NCBI RefSeq assembly: GCF_008923725.1
Contig: NZ_WBPF01000013.1
Location: 310,001-374,000 of the forward strand
Source of the DNA: Bacillus sp. CH140a_4T
GTDB taxonomy: Bacteria > Bacillota > Bacilli > Bacillales > Bacillaceae_G
Direction: 5' to 3'
DNA length: 64,000 nucleotides
Of the stretch, positions 18,965 to 27,166 are shown piece by piece. The translations under genes and the position numbers were made by a program. Positions within the stretch are counted from its first letter, which is position 1. Each line of letters begins with the position of its first letter. The notes under the pieces were generated by a model. It worked only from the letters and a program-made list of their open reading frames with translations, was not told the origin of the DNA and made no database searches.

Positions 18965-19693
18965 TTAGTCCCTTGCTTTGTAAACTATAGAAACAATGAG
19001 AAGTCCACAAAACGAACTTGTCAGTCCAGATACTATTATACCCCCTATTTGGAAAATATGAAAATAGGGATCTACGAACGCGTGAACGATAAATATAAGA
19101 GCTGCCACAATGATTGCCGAAATCCAATACTTCCTTTTTTCTGAAGCTATCATAATATCTTTTCCTGTTTCATCTTTACACTTCCATAGTACGTATAATA
19201 GTAATAAGAAACCAACACATGTACTCCCGTGTTGCATATATTTATACACTGGAATACTATATAATTCTCTTTGTAAAAATGGTATTTTCATAACGAAATA
19301 GCCTGTATGATGAGTAAACGCATCCCAAACGACATGCGTTAGCATACCAAATAAAGCAGAGTAGCAAAATACAAAGAAATCCTTCCATGTATGAAGCCCC
19401 CACCTCTCATCTACTGCATATGTATAGTAGCCTGCAAATGGTTTAGGTAAATTTGTTATAAACGGATTTTTTAAAATGTAATGATACATATATGCTAACA
19501 GAAATACAAGTGGTAAATTTAAATATAAGAACCCCAACCATGTATGCCCAATAACACCATACGGTCTAAAGTGTAAAAAATATTCTAAATCAGGCGCCAT
19601 ACTCCCTAATATAAGAGCCGTTACTGAATTATATTGAGAACGCTTCTTCACAAAAGGGAGAACTGCTGCTGGATGTGCAAATGTAAACGGCAT
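18965..19693 (-). CDS. DUF4184 integral membrane protein
   Basis: A 242-residue protein with about six hydrophobic segments. It opens with MPFTFAHPAAVLPF and has GSMAPDLEYF, HVVWDAFTHH and further His/Asp pairs at membrane edges, the signature of DUF4184. The conserved His and Asp resemble membrane-bound metal-dependent hydrolases (YdjM-like), but no reaction is proven. The start has an AAAGGAG site. Confidence 0.75.
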   Translation of the reverse strand: MPFTFAHPAAVLPFVKKRSQYNSVTALILGSMAPDLEYFLHFRPYGVIGHTWLGFLYLNLPLVFLLAYMYHYILKNPFITNLPKPFAGYYTYAVDERWGLHTWKDFFVFCYSALFGMLTHVVWDAFTHHTGYFVMKIPFLQRELYSIPVYKYMQHGSTCVGFLLLLYVLWKCKDETGKDIMIASEKRKYWISAIIVAALIFIVHAFVDPYFHIFQIGGIIVSGLTSSFCGLLIVSIVYKARD

Positions 19694-19841
19694 ATGTTAA
19701 CTCCTTTTCATCTTTTCAATAGAATACCATCTATCATAACGAGAGAATTGATCTTGATGCAACATTTATTTTCACATTGGAATATGGTAGTTTACATGTT
19801 ATAATCCACATGAAATATTCAGAAAATAAGGAGGGGTTCAC

Positions 19842-20111
19842 GTGTCATTAACACTTGCCTTTTTTCACATTCTGCTTATCTTCTTTATACTTACATACAT
19901 CGGCTTTTTTATGTGGAAGCTCTTAAAAATTATAAAATATATGCCTGCTATCGTTGGTTTCATAAGCGTTCTTTTTATTTTCATATGGAAGAGAATGGCT
20001 TTCGGCTGGAAAGGTCTTGACTTTGGCGCACTCCAATATACAATACTATTTGCAAGTTGGCTTACCCTTGTATTTGCTGCTTTTTTAGAATCAAAATCCG
20101 TTATGAATTGA
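19842..20111 (+). CDS. Small membrane protein paired with an AAA ATPase
   Basis: An 89-residue protein with three hydrophobic segments (about 3-25, 33-50 and 63-82). It starts at GTG (19842) behind AAGGAGGGG. It ends ten bases before the AAA ATPase, so the two form a tight two-gene unit. I do not recognise the family. Confidence 0.65.
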   Translation: MSLTLAFFHILLIFFILTYIGFFMWKLLKIIKYMPAIVGFISVLFIFIWKRMAFGWKGLDFGALQYTILFASWLTLVFAAFLESKSVMN

Positions 20112-20121
20112 GGTTTATATA

Positions 20122-20847
20122 TTGATTGACGTACCCTTTTTAAAAAATGTCACATTAAAAAAAGAAAATATCCCTAGTTTTTCCGCATATCCTTACTGTC
20201 TACCCGCTATCCGAACATTACAATCACTAGCTTTTCATCCAAATGTAACATTCATTATTGGAGAAAACGGAACGGGAAAATCAACATTACTCGAAGGAAT
20301 TGCAATCGCTTTAGGATTTAATGCAGAAGGTGGAACGAAGAATTTCCGCTTTAGCACAAACGATTCACATTCATCTTTACATGAATACCTTCGAATTTCT
20401 AAAAGTTTCAATACACCAAACGACGGTTTCTTTCTTCGCGCTGAATCATTTTATAACGTTGCTTCTTATATCGATGAAATAGATGCTATAAAATCTTATG
20501 GCGGTGTTTCACTTCACGAACAATCACACGGTGAATCATTCTTTTCCTTATTTATGAATCGTTTTTCAGGACAAGGTTTATACATTTTAGATGAGCCTGA
20601 GGCAGCTCTATCACCAATGAGGCAACTTTCCATGCTCATTCGAATGCACGAACTAGCGGAACAAGGTTCACAATTTGTTATCGCGACGCATTCCCCTATT
20701 TTAATGGCTTACCCTGAATCCACAATATACTCTTTAACACAAGAAGGGATTCACGAATCTACATTAGAAGAAACCGAGCATTACCAAACAACGAAACTTT
20801 TCTTTGAAAATCGTGATCGATTATTTCATCATTTATTTGATTCTTAA
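20122..20847 (+). CDS. AAA-type (ABC/SMC-like) ATPase
   Basis: A 241-residue predicted ATPase of the AAA_21/AAA_15 type. Walker A is GENGTGKST near residue 48, a signature-like motif is HGESFF, and Walker B is LYILDEPEAALS followed by the switch His in ATHSPILM. There is no coiled coil, TOPRIM domain or membrane segment, so it is a stand-alone soluble ATPase. It starts at TTG (20122) with GAGG upstream. Similar proteins are widespread in Bacillus with unknown role; the 89-residue membrane protein upstream is its only visible partner. Confidence 0.75.
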   Translation: MIDVPFLKNVTLKKENIPSFSAYPYCLPAIRTLQSLAFHPNVTFIIGENGTGKSTLLEGIAIALGFNAEGGTKNFRFSTNDSHSSLHEYLRISKSFNTPNDGFFLRAESFYNVASYIDEIDAIKSYGGVSLHEQSHGESFFSLFMNRFSGQGLYILDEPEAALSPMRQLSMLIRMHELAEQGSQFVIATHSPILMAYPESTIYSLTQEGIHESTLEETEHYQTTKLFFENRDRLFHHLFDS

Positions 20848-20879
20848 AAAAAGAAGCAGCGATTGCTGCTTCTTTTTTA
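20846..20879. terminator. Bidirectional terminator between the ATPase and thiolase genes
   Basis: AAAAAAGAAGCAGC, loop GATT, GCTGCTTCTTTTTT between convergent genes. Confidence 0.88.
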
Positions 20880-22052
20880 TAGTGCTTCTATAAATAATGC
20901 TACCCCAATACCGCCACCGACGCATAGAGAGGCAATTCCTTTTTCTAAACCGCGTCTCTTCAATTCGTGAATTAAACTTACCGTAATACGAGCTCCTGTA
21001 CAACCTATTGGATGTCCAAGTCCTACACCACTACCGTTTACATTCACTTTTTCACGGTCTAAACCTAATTCTTTCTCTACAGCTAGGTATTGAGCCGCGA
21101 AAGCTTCATTAATTTCCAGTAAATCAGCATCTTCTAATGACCAATCTACTTTTTCTAACCCTTTACGAATTGCTGGTGCTGGTCCAATACCCATAATTTT
21201 CGGATCTACTCCAGCTACTGAATATCCAACAATTCTAGCTAACGGTTGTAAGCCTTTTTCTTTCGCTTTTTCTTCGCTCATTAATACTAGAACCGCACTT
21301 CCATCATTAAGGCCAGATGCATTCCCTGCCGTTACAGATCCATCTTTACGGAAAGCTGGTTTTAATCCTGCTAATTTTTCCGCTGTAATATCTGCACGTG
21401 GATGTTCATCCTTCGAAAATACTATTTCTTTTCTACGTTCTTTTATCTTAATAGGAACAATTTGCTCGTCAAAATATCCAGACTCGATTGCTTGCAGCGC
21501 CAATGTATGACTGCGAAGCGCAACTTCATCTTGTTCCTCTCTTGTAATTTCATATTGGTCAACTAGATTTTCAGCTGTTTCACCCATCATAATATGGTGG
21601 ATTGGATCCTCTAGTACTTCCCACACCGTATCACGAATTTCTCCGTGCTGTAGACGTTGTCCCCAGCGGTGCTGTTTTAATGCATAAGGGCTTGAACTCA
21701 TTGCTTCTACTCCACCTGCAATAACAACATCACTTACACCTAATTGAATTTGCATTGCAGCTGACATAATTGCTTGCATACCTGAAGAACATTGGCGTTG
21801 GATTGTATAACCCGTAACTGTGTCAGGGAATCCTGCCGCTAATGCAGCTGTTCTTGCCGTATTTGCTTCATCAGTTCTTTGAATACAATGACCTAAAATT
21901 ACTTCATCTACTTCGTGTGGTTCTACCCCGCCTCGTTTTACAGCTTCCTGAAGTACAGGAACAGCTAATTCTACTGGCGTTACATTTTTTAGCGCTCCCC
22001 CAAAAGTTCCAATTGGTGAACGAACTGCAGCTGTAATAACAACATTATGCAT
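20877..22052 (-). CDS. Acetyl-CoA acetyltransferase (thiolase)
   Basis: A 391-residue thiolase that condenses two acetyl-CoA to acetoacetyl-CoA or runs in reverse. The nucleophile is Cys88 in QCSSGMQA, the catalytic His is His347 in [10 protein letters not shown], and the second Cys is Cys377 in CVGGGIG; NEAFAAQ is present. Full family length. It is probably biosynthetic (PhaA/ThlA/MmgA type) rather than the FadA type, but substrate choice cannot be read. No beta-oxidation genes are adjacent; 3-hydroxybutyrate dehydrogenase lies 4 kb away. Confidence 0.88.
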   Translation of the reverse strand: MHNVVITAAVRSPIGTFGGALKNVTPVELAVPVLQEAVKRGGVEPHEVDEVILGHCIQRTDEANTARTAALAAGFPDTVTGYTIQRQCSSGMQAIMSAAMQIQLGVSDVVIAGGVEAMSSSPYALKQHRWGQRLQHGEIRDTVWEVLEDPIHHIMMGETAENLVDQYEITREEQDEVALRSHTLALQAIESGYFDEQIVPIKIKERRKEIVFSKDEHPRADITAEKLAGLKPAFRKDGSVTAGNASGLNDGSAVLVLMSEEKAKEKGLQPLARIVGYSVAGVDPKIMGIGPAPAIRKGLEKVDWSLEDADLLEINEAFAAQYLAVEKELGLDREKVNVNGSGVGLGHPIGCTGARITVSLIHELKRRGLEKGIASLCVGGGIGVALFIEAL

Positions 22053-22172
22053 TTTTTACTTGCCCCTCTCTTATGTACCCTAGTCAGTTTTTAGGTGAAA
22101 TTCCATAAGATGTATGTCTACCTCTATCATACTATAAACATACTAAAAAATCAAAATATTTAATATAATAAA

Positions 22173-22196
22173 AATAGAAGGAATTAACCTTCTATT
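22173..22196 (-). terminator. Terminator after the Nudix gene
   Basis: AATAGAAGG, loop, CCTTCTATT with a T-rich tract on the minus strand. Confidence 0.7.
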
Positions 22197-22641
22197 CTGT
22201 TAATGCATATAAAAATTTTTGTAAAATTTTCTCTGTCGTTTCATTCAATTTCGGTAATTTATCTACCGGAAAATATTGAAGCTGTAATCCTTCATGATCG
22301 AGTTTTAATTCTCCACTCACATGATGTCCCTGATACAGATGAATAACATTAAAAATTTCATCTCCATTTGGATAACGGAAATATACTTCCTTTCCTGAAA
22401 GAACACCAAGAAATTGCATGATTTTTGCACTTAACCCCGTTTCCTCGAACAATTCTCTACGAGCAGTTTCTTCTGTCGTTTCTCCTAGTTCCATCGCACC
22501 GCCAGGCACACCCCAATCATATGTATCTGAACGATACTGAAGCAATACTTCTTGATTTTCATTTAATATAATAATTGCTGATCCTACTAAAATAAGTGGT
22601 CTCGTACCAACGACTTTGCGTAACTCTTCAATATACCCCAA
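22192..22641 (-). CDS. Nudix hydrolase
   Basis: A 149-residue Nudix protein. The box is visible as GGAMELGETTEETARRELFEETGL, matching GX5EX7REUXEEXGU. It hydrolyses some nucleoside diphosphate derivative; the substrate is not evident. I chose the TTG at 22641 (protein MGYIEELRKVVG) because AAAGGAGAG lies eight bases upstream and a hairpin terminator for the preceding gene sits inside the longer frame that begins at 22770. That longer N-terminus is therefore not real. Confidence 0.8.
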   Translation of the reverse strand: MGYIEELRKVVGTRPLILVGSAIIILNENQEVLLQYRSDTYDWGVPGGAMELGETTEETARRELFEETGLSAKIMQFLGVLSGKEVYFRYPNGDEIFNVIHLYQGHHVSGELKLDHEGLQLQYFPVDKLPKLNETTEKILQKFLYALTE

Positions 22642-22714
22642 TATGTAAACTCTCCTTTCCTCACCCTCCCTTATCATAACAAAATTTTTCTCCTTTTGTT
22701 GATGTAATTTCCAA

Positions 22715-22745
22715 GAAAAAAAGGAAGCTTTCGCTTCCTTTTTTT
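22715..22745 (-). terminator. Terminator of the 97-residue gene
   Basis: AAAAAAAGGAAGC, loop, GCTTCCTTTTTTT, just downstream of the minus-strand gene at 22751-23044. Confidence 0.85.
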
Positions 22746-22750
22746 CATTT

Positions 22751-23044
22751 CTATTTCTTAAAACTTTCATATTTTACAGATTCAAAAGCTTCTTCAATTT
22801 CATCATTACGATAATGGACGTATGTAAAACGCCCTAATTCTACTAATCTTGCTATTTCTTGTAACGCTTTATGTTGCTCATATGTTTCTTGCAGCTTAAT
22901 ATGTACATAAAATTTCATTAATGGATGTTCGTATAAAGGTTCTCCCACCTCTACATATACATCTTCAACCCCTTGCACAACTCTTACATAACTTGCAAAT
23001 TGATAAAGAGCTTCTCTGTCTGAAACGATTTTTAATGTATACAT
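22751..23044 (-). CDS. Hypothetical protein, 97 residues
   Basis: A soluble 97-residue protein (LKIVSDREALYQFASYVRVVQG at the N-terminus, KFYVHIKLQETYEQHKALQEI in the middle). It alternates beta and helical stretches and could be a small alpha-beta domain. AAAGGGGGAG precedes the ATG and a terminator follows, so it is a genuine single gene. I do not recognise the family. Confidence 0.65.
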   Translation of the reverse strand: MYTLKIVSDREALYQFASYVRVVQGVEDVYVEVGEPLYEHPLMKFYVHIKLQETYEQHKALQEIARLVELGRFTYVHYRNDEIEEAFESVKYESFKK

Positions 23045-23221
23045 ATATTCTCCCCCTTTTCTTTACTATATCAAAAAGATGACCACACCATGTTATCGAA
23101 CTATGAAATTTTTTCGACTTGTCATCTATATATTCATGTAATAAAGAAGGCATTTATCCATACATAGCACCTTTTCCCAACATATATTATAGGAAGAATT
23201 TTTTCAGTTGAGGTGTTCCTT

Positions 23222-23839
23222 ATGGATCCATACGTCAATATATGCATTTGCATTACTCCAGGCGCCGATATTTCTAATGACCGTATCGCAAAAGATATAG
23301 CAGTTGCAGAGTCAATTTGGCACCCGATTACATTTCAAATTAAAGAAGTAATTATTTTAAATGAACTTTTCCGTTTTTCTGACCGTGAAATTAGTTATAA
23401 AAACTCTATTCAAAGTCAGGAAAAATTATCATCCTTTTTCCAAACATGCGTAAATGAAGCTCCTGAATGCGACCTTTATATTTGTTATATTGGCAGTGAT
23501 TATTTCAAAGAAACAGCCGTAATTGCCTGCGCTTACTCTTTAGCAAAACAACAGCAACTTACTGGTTATATCGTGTTAACAAATTCAGCTGCTCCTATGA
23601 AAAATATATATACGCTCGCTCACGAAATCGGTCATATTTTATTTACAAGACGTGTTCACGGAAAACTTACCCACGCAGATCCTCATTCCCCAACCGGCTC
23701 AGAGCACCATCCTTCTCCATCAAATCTTATGTATCCTATCGTACCTCGTCCTGAAAACGTCCATATTCATTCCTTATTAACAAACGAACAAAAAGAGCTC
23801 TCTTTACAAAGCTCTTTATTACAAAGAAAAAAACAGTAA
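23222..23839 (+). CDS. Metzincin-like predicted zinc metalloprotease
   Basis: A 205-residue protein with no signal peptide. The zinc motif HEIGH is at residues 134-138 (LAHEIGHILF), further His residues follow at 146 and 151, and NLMYP (Met170) could be the Met-turn. The pattern recalls metzincins, but the spacing HExxH-x7-H differs from the standard HExxHxxGxxH. The ATG at 23222 follows GAGGTG; a GTG nine bases earlier lies within that site. Substrate and role are unknown. Confidence 0.6.
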   Translation: MDPYVNICICITPGADISNDRIAKDIAVAESIWHPITFQIKEVIILNELFRFSDREISYKNSIQSQEKLSSFFQTCVNEAPECDLYICYIGSDYFKETAVIACAYSLAKQQQLTGYIVLTNSAAPMKNIYTLAHEIGHILFTRRVHGKLTHADPHSPTGSEHHPSPSNLMYPIVPRPENVHIHSLLTNEQKELSLQSSLLQRKKQ

Positions 23840-23857
23840 CTGTCATGTTACTGTTTA
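23829..23857 (+). terminator. Terminator after the metzincin-like gene
   Basis: AAACAGTAAC, loop TGTCAT region, GTTACTGTTT overlapping the stop codon. Confidence 0.7.
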
Positions 23858-23998
23858 AAACAACTTATTTAATCAACAAACCAATTCCCGGCTGCAAAGG
23901 ATACACTATACACCTAATCGTAATCTCTCTTAAAATCAAAATATAGTATTTCTTTGGAAATATTTTTTGGTATATCCAGAGCAGCCACTTTTCTTGAA

Positions 23999-24763
23999 CT
24001 ACTCGTTTACACTTTTTCTCTCTTCAATTTTTAAAGACCATCTCATTAATCCATATATACTTCCATACATAAGTAATATCTTTGCAATTCCCCAAAACAC
24101 ATTTTTTTCTTCTAATCCTTTAAATATAAACATAATCGCTAAAGGAACAATTAGCACCAAAACACCCATCCAACCAAGGACATACACTTCTCCAACGAAA
24201 AGTAATAAAAAGATACTTGCTGCTAATATATATGTTTGCATTGACGACAATTGCAAAATAGGTGTCCCGTACCATTTATCAACAAAAATCAATAATACTA
24301 ATAATAAAATGGGAACCATTACTATTATGTAAATAATCCCGAACTCTACAAATTTATGTTTAAAAGAAGACATTCTAAACGCAACAATGGTTCCAATAAT
24401 CGTAATGATTAAGACGATAGGATAGCCAATTAACTGTATATTCGTTAGTGTAAATTGCTGATTTGGATTATTAAATAAAATATGAGTTAATATCCAATAC
24501 CCGCCAATACCAATTATCATCGCAAGAATACTCTTTATACTCCCACCTTTATCCTTCTCCATCTCTTTCGCTAATTCTTCCGCATATTCTTTTGGTGAAT
24601 CACCGAATATATCGCTTACCGTCTTTCCCTCTTTCTCGCCTTCTATTAAATGAAGTTCTGCATCCTCTATAAAAGCGTCCGCATCTTCTTCTTTCATTCC
24701 TTTTGTTATTAAATACACTTTCGTATCAATTAAAAACTTTTCTCCTTCTTTAGAAATCTGCAT
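23999..24763 (-). CDS. HAAS/DUF1129-type membrane protein, copy 2
   Basis: A 254-residue protein. Residues 1-75 are a soluble helical domain (FIEDAELHLIEGEKEGKTVSDIFGDSPKEYAEELAKEM), followed by about six membrane segments. The soluble part matches the HAAS/DUF1129 type that often accompanies PadR regulators. It is a clear paralogue of the preceding gene, with the same domain order and shared AELHLIEGE and SPKEYA motifs, and starts 13 bases after it. Third gene of the padR operon. Function unknown; a membrane partner whose level is set by PadR is a guess. Confidence 0.75.
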   Translation of the reverse strand: MQISKEGEKFLIDTKVYLITKGMKEEDADAFIEDAELHLIEGEKEGKTVSDIFGDSPKEYAEELAKEMEKDKGGSIKSILAMIIGIGGYWILTHILFNNPNQQFTLTNIQLIGYPIVLIITIIGTIVAFRMSSFKHKFVEFGIIYIIVMVPILLLVLLIFVDKWYGTPILQLSSMQTYILAASIFLLLFVGEVYVLGWMGVLVLIVPLAIMFIFKGLEEKNVFWGIAKILLMYGSIYGLMRWSLKIEERKSVNE

Positions 24764-24776
24764 GATAACCCCTCCC

Positions 24777-25544
24777 TTATTTAACCGTTTCTCTTCTATT
24801 CGTCTTCAGCATAATTTCAAGGAAAATTAAAATAAACAAACTTCCGTATAAACATATAATTTGAAATAACATTGGTACAAGATCTTCTGATGTAAATGTT
24901 TTAAACACTAACATAATAGAAAGCGGAATGATTAAATATAAGTTTTTAAACCATCCTTCAAAATACATATTTATCGCTACTGTGATAATAAAAATAGCTC
25001 CAGCTAATATATAACTTTGCGTTTGGGTGAATGTAAACATTTTTGTAGGATATATTACATCTAATATCGTAACAACTCCTATTAAAAACATTGGAGCAAT
25101 CATAACTAAAAACCACATAGAAAACCACGTTTTTGTAAAGCTTGTTACGAAGGTCATTTTGCGAAGTAGAAAATTTGGACCCATAACAACTAAAATCAAT
25201 GACAAACTATATCCAACACATTGAATAAGTGACATCTGTAATAATCCGTTATTTACTATTAGGATAGAAGCAATAATCCAAAACGATACGATATTCATTA
25301 CTGTAAAACCAATTTGCTTCCACGTTTCCTGTCTATCTCTTTCCATTACTTTTACAAGTTCATTTGCATATTCTTTCGGTGAGCTTCCGAAAATATCTTC
25401 TACACTTTTCCCATCACTCTCACCCTCGATTAAATGGAGTTCTGCATCTTCTATAAAATTTTCAATATCTCTTTCTTTCACACCCTTTGCCGCTAAAAAT
25501 AATCTCATTTCTAATAAAAACTTTCGTGCTTCACTTGATAGCAT
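24777..25544 (-). CDS. HAAS/DUF1129-type membrane protein, copy 1
   Basis: A 255-residue protein with a soluble N-terminal helical domain (NFIEDAELHLIEGESDGKSVEDIFGSSPKEYANELV) and about six membrane helices. Its ATG overlaps the padR stop codon (TAATG), so it is translationally coupled to padR. The paralogue downstream shows a tandem duplication. The membrane part is much more diverged between the copies than the soluble part. Confidence 0.78.
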   Translation of the reverse strand: MLSSEARKFLLEMRLFLAAKGVKERDIENFIEDAELHLIEGESDGKSVEDIFGSSPKEYANELVKVMERDRQETWKQIGFTVMNIVSFWIIASILIVNNGLLQMSLIQCVGYSLSLILVVMGPNFLLRKMTFVTSFTKTWFSMWFLVMIAPMFLIGVVTILDVIYPTKMFTFTQTQSYILAGAIFIITVAINMYFEGWFKNLYLIIPLSIMLVFKTFTSEDLVPMLFQIICLYGSLFILIFLEIMLKTNRRETVK

Positions 25545-25876
25545 TATTTTTTTCTCCCCTTCCCCTCAAGTAGACGCTCTACACTACTTTGCATCGCTTC
25601 CCAGCGATCCATAAATTCATTAAGCGCTTCCTCGCCTTTTTCTGTTAATGTATAATATTTTCGCTTTGGGCCAGATGGAGATTCCTTCATTACACTTGTT
25701 ATTAATCCTTCCTTTTGCATTCGTATTAATAACGGATAAATACTTCCCTCACTCGCCATTGTAAAGCCATACTTCGCTAGCTTTTCACTCATTTCATAAC
25801 CGTATATTTCACCTTCAGAAATAATAGCAAGTAAGCATCCTTCTAAAATCCCTTTCAGCATTTGACTTGTCGACAT
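25544..25876 (-). CDS. PadR-family transcriptional repressor
   Basis: A 110-residue PadR regulator. The winged helix is at about 8-85 (LKGILEGCLLAIISEGEIYGYEMSEKL, EGSIYPLLIRMQKEGLI, GPKRKYYTLTEKGEEAL) and a short dimerisation helix closes the protein. It heads an operon with two HAAS-type membrane proteins. A 21-bp inverted repeat overlaps its own promoter, so autorepression is very likely. The effector is unknown. Confidence 0.88.
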   Translation of the reverse strand: MSTSQMLKGILEGCLLAIISEGEIYGYEMSEKLAKYGFTMASEGSIYPLLIRMQKEGLITSVMKESPSGPKRKYYTLTEKGEEALNEFMDRWEAMQSSVERLLEGKGRKK

Positions 25877-25897
25877 AATTCAAATCCTCCCACTACC

Positions 25898-25914
25898 TTG
25901 TTTTACAAGATAGA
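25898..25914. promoter_or_regulatory. Third PadR-like half site downstream of the promoter
   Basis: CTTGTTTTACAAGATAG carries its own small dyad (CTTGT-TTT-ACAAG) and repeats the core of the large padR operator. Confidence 0.5.
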
Positions 25915-25924
25915 TAAGCGTAAG

Positions 25925-25975
25925 TATCTTGCTTTACAAAATAGTATAGCAGAGACTATTTTGTAAAACAAGATA
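25925..25975. promoter_or_regulatory. Large inverted-repeat operator and promoter of the padR operon
   Basis: TATCTTGCTTTACAAAATAGT (25925-25945) and its complement with one mismatch (25955-25975) are separated by nine bases. On the minus strand TTGTTT (25966-25971) and TATACT (25943-25948) with 17 bases between form a -35/-10 pair entirely inside the repeat. A bound dimer pair would exclude RNA polymerase. Confidence 0.8.
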
Positions 25976-26071
25976 GCTAACAATATTTTTCCAAATCTTT
26001 GCAGGATTTTTATTATCCCCCCTCTAAATAGAGCAATATGAGAATTTTATTACGAAAGGATGTTTTTCACC

Positions 26072-26848
26072 ATGGTTACAAATCGAGTTGTCTTTTTAAC
26101 AGGTGCTGCAAGTGGCATTGGTTATGAGATGGGAAACGCTTTTGCAAAAGAAGGTGCAAAAGTTGTTATTAGCGATCGTCTTGAAGAACGTGCAAAAGAA
26201 GCTGCTGAACAACTACAAAAAGAAGGCTATCAAGCTATCGGTTTAAAATGTGATGTTACATCTGAAGAAGAAATTACAGGAGCAATTTCTCAAACAGTTA
26301 ATCATTTCGGTTCATTACATATATTAATTAACAACGCAGGAATGCAACATGTTTCACCAATTGAAGATTTTCCAACCGAAAAGTTCGAACTGCTTATTAA
26401 AATTATGCAAATCGCTCCTTTTATCGCAATTAAGCATGCTTTCCCAATCATGAAAAAACAAAAGTATGGCCGAATTATTAATGTCGCTTCCATTAATGGC
26501 CTCGTTGGATTTGCTGGAAAATCTGCCTATAATAGCGCCAAACATGGCGTAATTGGATTAACAAAAGTTGCCGCTTTAGAAGGCGCTACTCACGGAATTA
26601 CCGTTAATGCGCTTTGTCCTGGTTATGTCGATACCCCTCTTGTACGTAATCAACTACAAGATTTAGCTACTACACGAAATGTACCACTTGAAAATGTTTT
26701 AGAGGATGTCATTTATCCACTTGTACCTCAAAAACGCTTATTACAAGTACAAGAAATCTCTGATTATGCTATGTTTTTAGGGAGCGAAAAAGCAAAAGGT
26801 ATAACTGGTCAAGCAGTTGTTATCGATGGGGGTTATACTACTCAATAA
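26072..26848 (+). CDS. 3-hydroxybutyrate dehydrogenase (SDR)
   Basis: A 258-residue short-chain dehydrogenase; likely oxidises 3-hydroxybutyrate to acetoacetate with NAD. The cofactor loop is TGAASGIG (10-17), NNAG is at 87-90, and the catalytic Ser140, Tyr153 and Lys157 lie in VASINGLVGFAGKSAYNSAK. The motif NALCPGYVDTPLVRNQ is typical of this enzyme. The ATG at 26072 was chosen: AAAGGA lies at proper distance, while the ATG at 26060 touches it. The link to polyhydroxybutyrate use is inferred. Confidence 0.83.
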   Translation: MVTNRVVFLTGAASGIGYEMGNAFAKEGAKVVISDRLEERAKEAAEQLQKEGYQAIGLKCDVTSEEEITGAISQTVNHFGSLHILINNAGMQHVSPIEDFPTEKFELLIKIMQIAPFIAIKHAFPIMKKQKYGRIINVASINGLVGFAGKSAYNSAKHGVIGLTKVAALEGATHGITVNALCPGYVDTPLVRNQLQDLATTRNVPLENVLEDVIYPLVPQKRLLQVQEISDYAMFLGSEKAKGITGQAVVIDGGYTTQ

Positions 26849-26878
26849 AGTGAAGGCTTTTACTGTCCGTTAATGCGG
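26849..26878 (+). repeat. Dispersed intergenic repeat, copy A
   Basis: AGTGAAGGCTTTTACTGTCCG and TTAATGCGG directly follow the stop codon. The same block, AGTGAA then CTTACTGCCCGTTAATAC, follows the nitroreductase gene at 40368-40416. Both precede a terminator. Confidence 0.6.
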
Positions 26879-26883
26879 AATAA

Positions 26884-26920
26884 AAAATAAAGTTTGCTCA
26901 CGAAGAGCAAACTTTATTTT
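26884..26920. terminator. Terminator after the 3-hydroxybutyrate dehydrogenase gene
   Basis: A 16-bp perfect stem (AAAATAAAGTTTGCTC and complement) with a five-base loop; symmetric, so it may also stop the minus-strand yvrJ gene. Confidence 0.88.
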
Positions 26921-26942
26921 ACTTTCTATCGCGAGGACCTTC

Positions 26943-27080
26943 CTACTTTAGTAATTGTTTAGGGAGTTTCTCGATCGCAACAATTACCCCATCTAATTTA
27001 CTTTCAATACGATGGAGTAAATATAATGTTACAACAATCGGAAACCCTACATTACCTACCATTCTGATCCACTCTTCCAT
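26943..27080 (-). CDS. yvrJ: YvrJ-family membrane microprotein
   Basis: A 45-residue protein with one hydrophobic helix (NVGFPIVVTLYLLHRIE) and an amphipathic tail, matching the YvrJ family. An AAAGGGGG site precedes the ATG. It is transcribed alone between the dehydrogenase and mtnA. YvrJ relatives are small sporulation-era or membrane proteins of unclear role; the family call rests on the GFPIVVTLYLL motif. Confidence 0.75.
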   Translation of the reverse strand: MEEWIRMVGNVGFPIVVTLYLLHRIESKLDGVIVAIEKLPKQLLK

Positions 27081-27133
27081 CTTTTTTGCCCCCTTTCATT
27101 CTATAAATAAGAGAAAAGAAAACATTTAGGCAT

Positions 27134-27166
27134 AAAAGACAAGCTATTTTATATTAGCTTGTCTTT
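27134..27166 (-). terminator. Terminator of the mtnKA operon
   Basis: AAAGACAAGCTA and TAGCTTGTCTTT flank the mtnA stop codon, which sits in the loop; a T run follows on the minus strand. Confidence 0.8.

Noticed and set aside
22642-22770. N-terminal extension of the Nudix gene
   Set aside because: It contains a hairpin terminator of the upstream gene, and a TTG with a good ribosome binding site at 22641 gives the normal family length.
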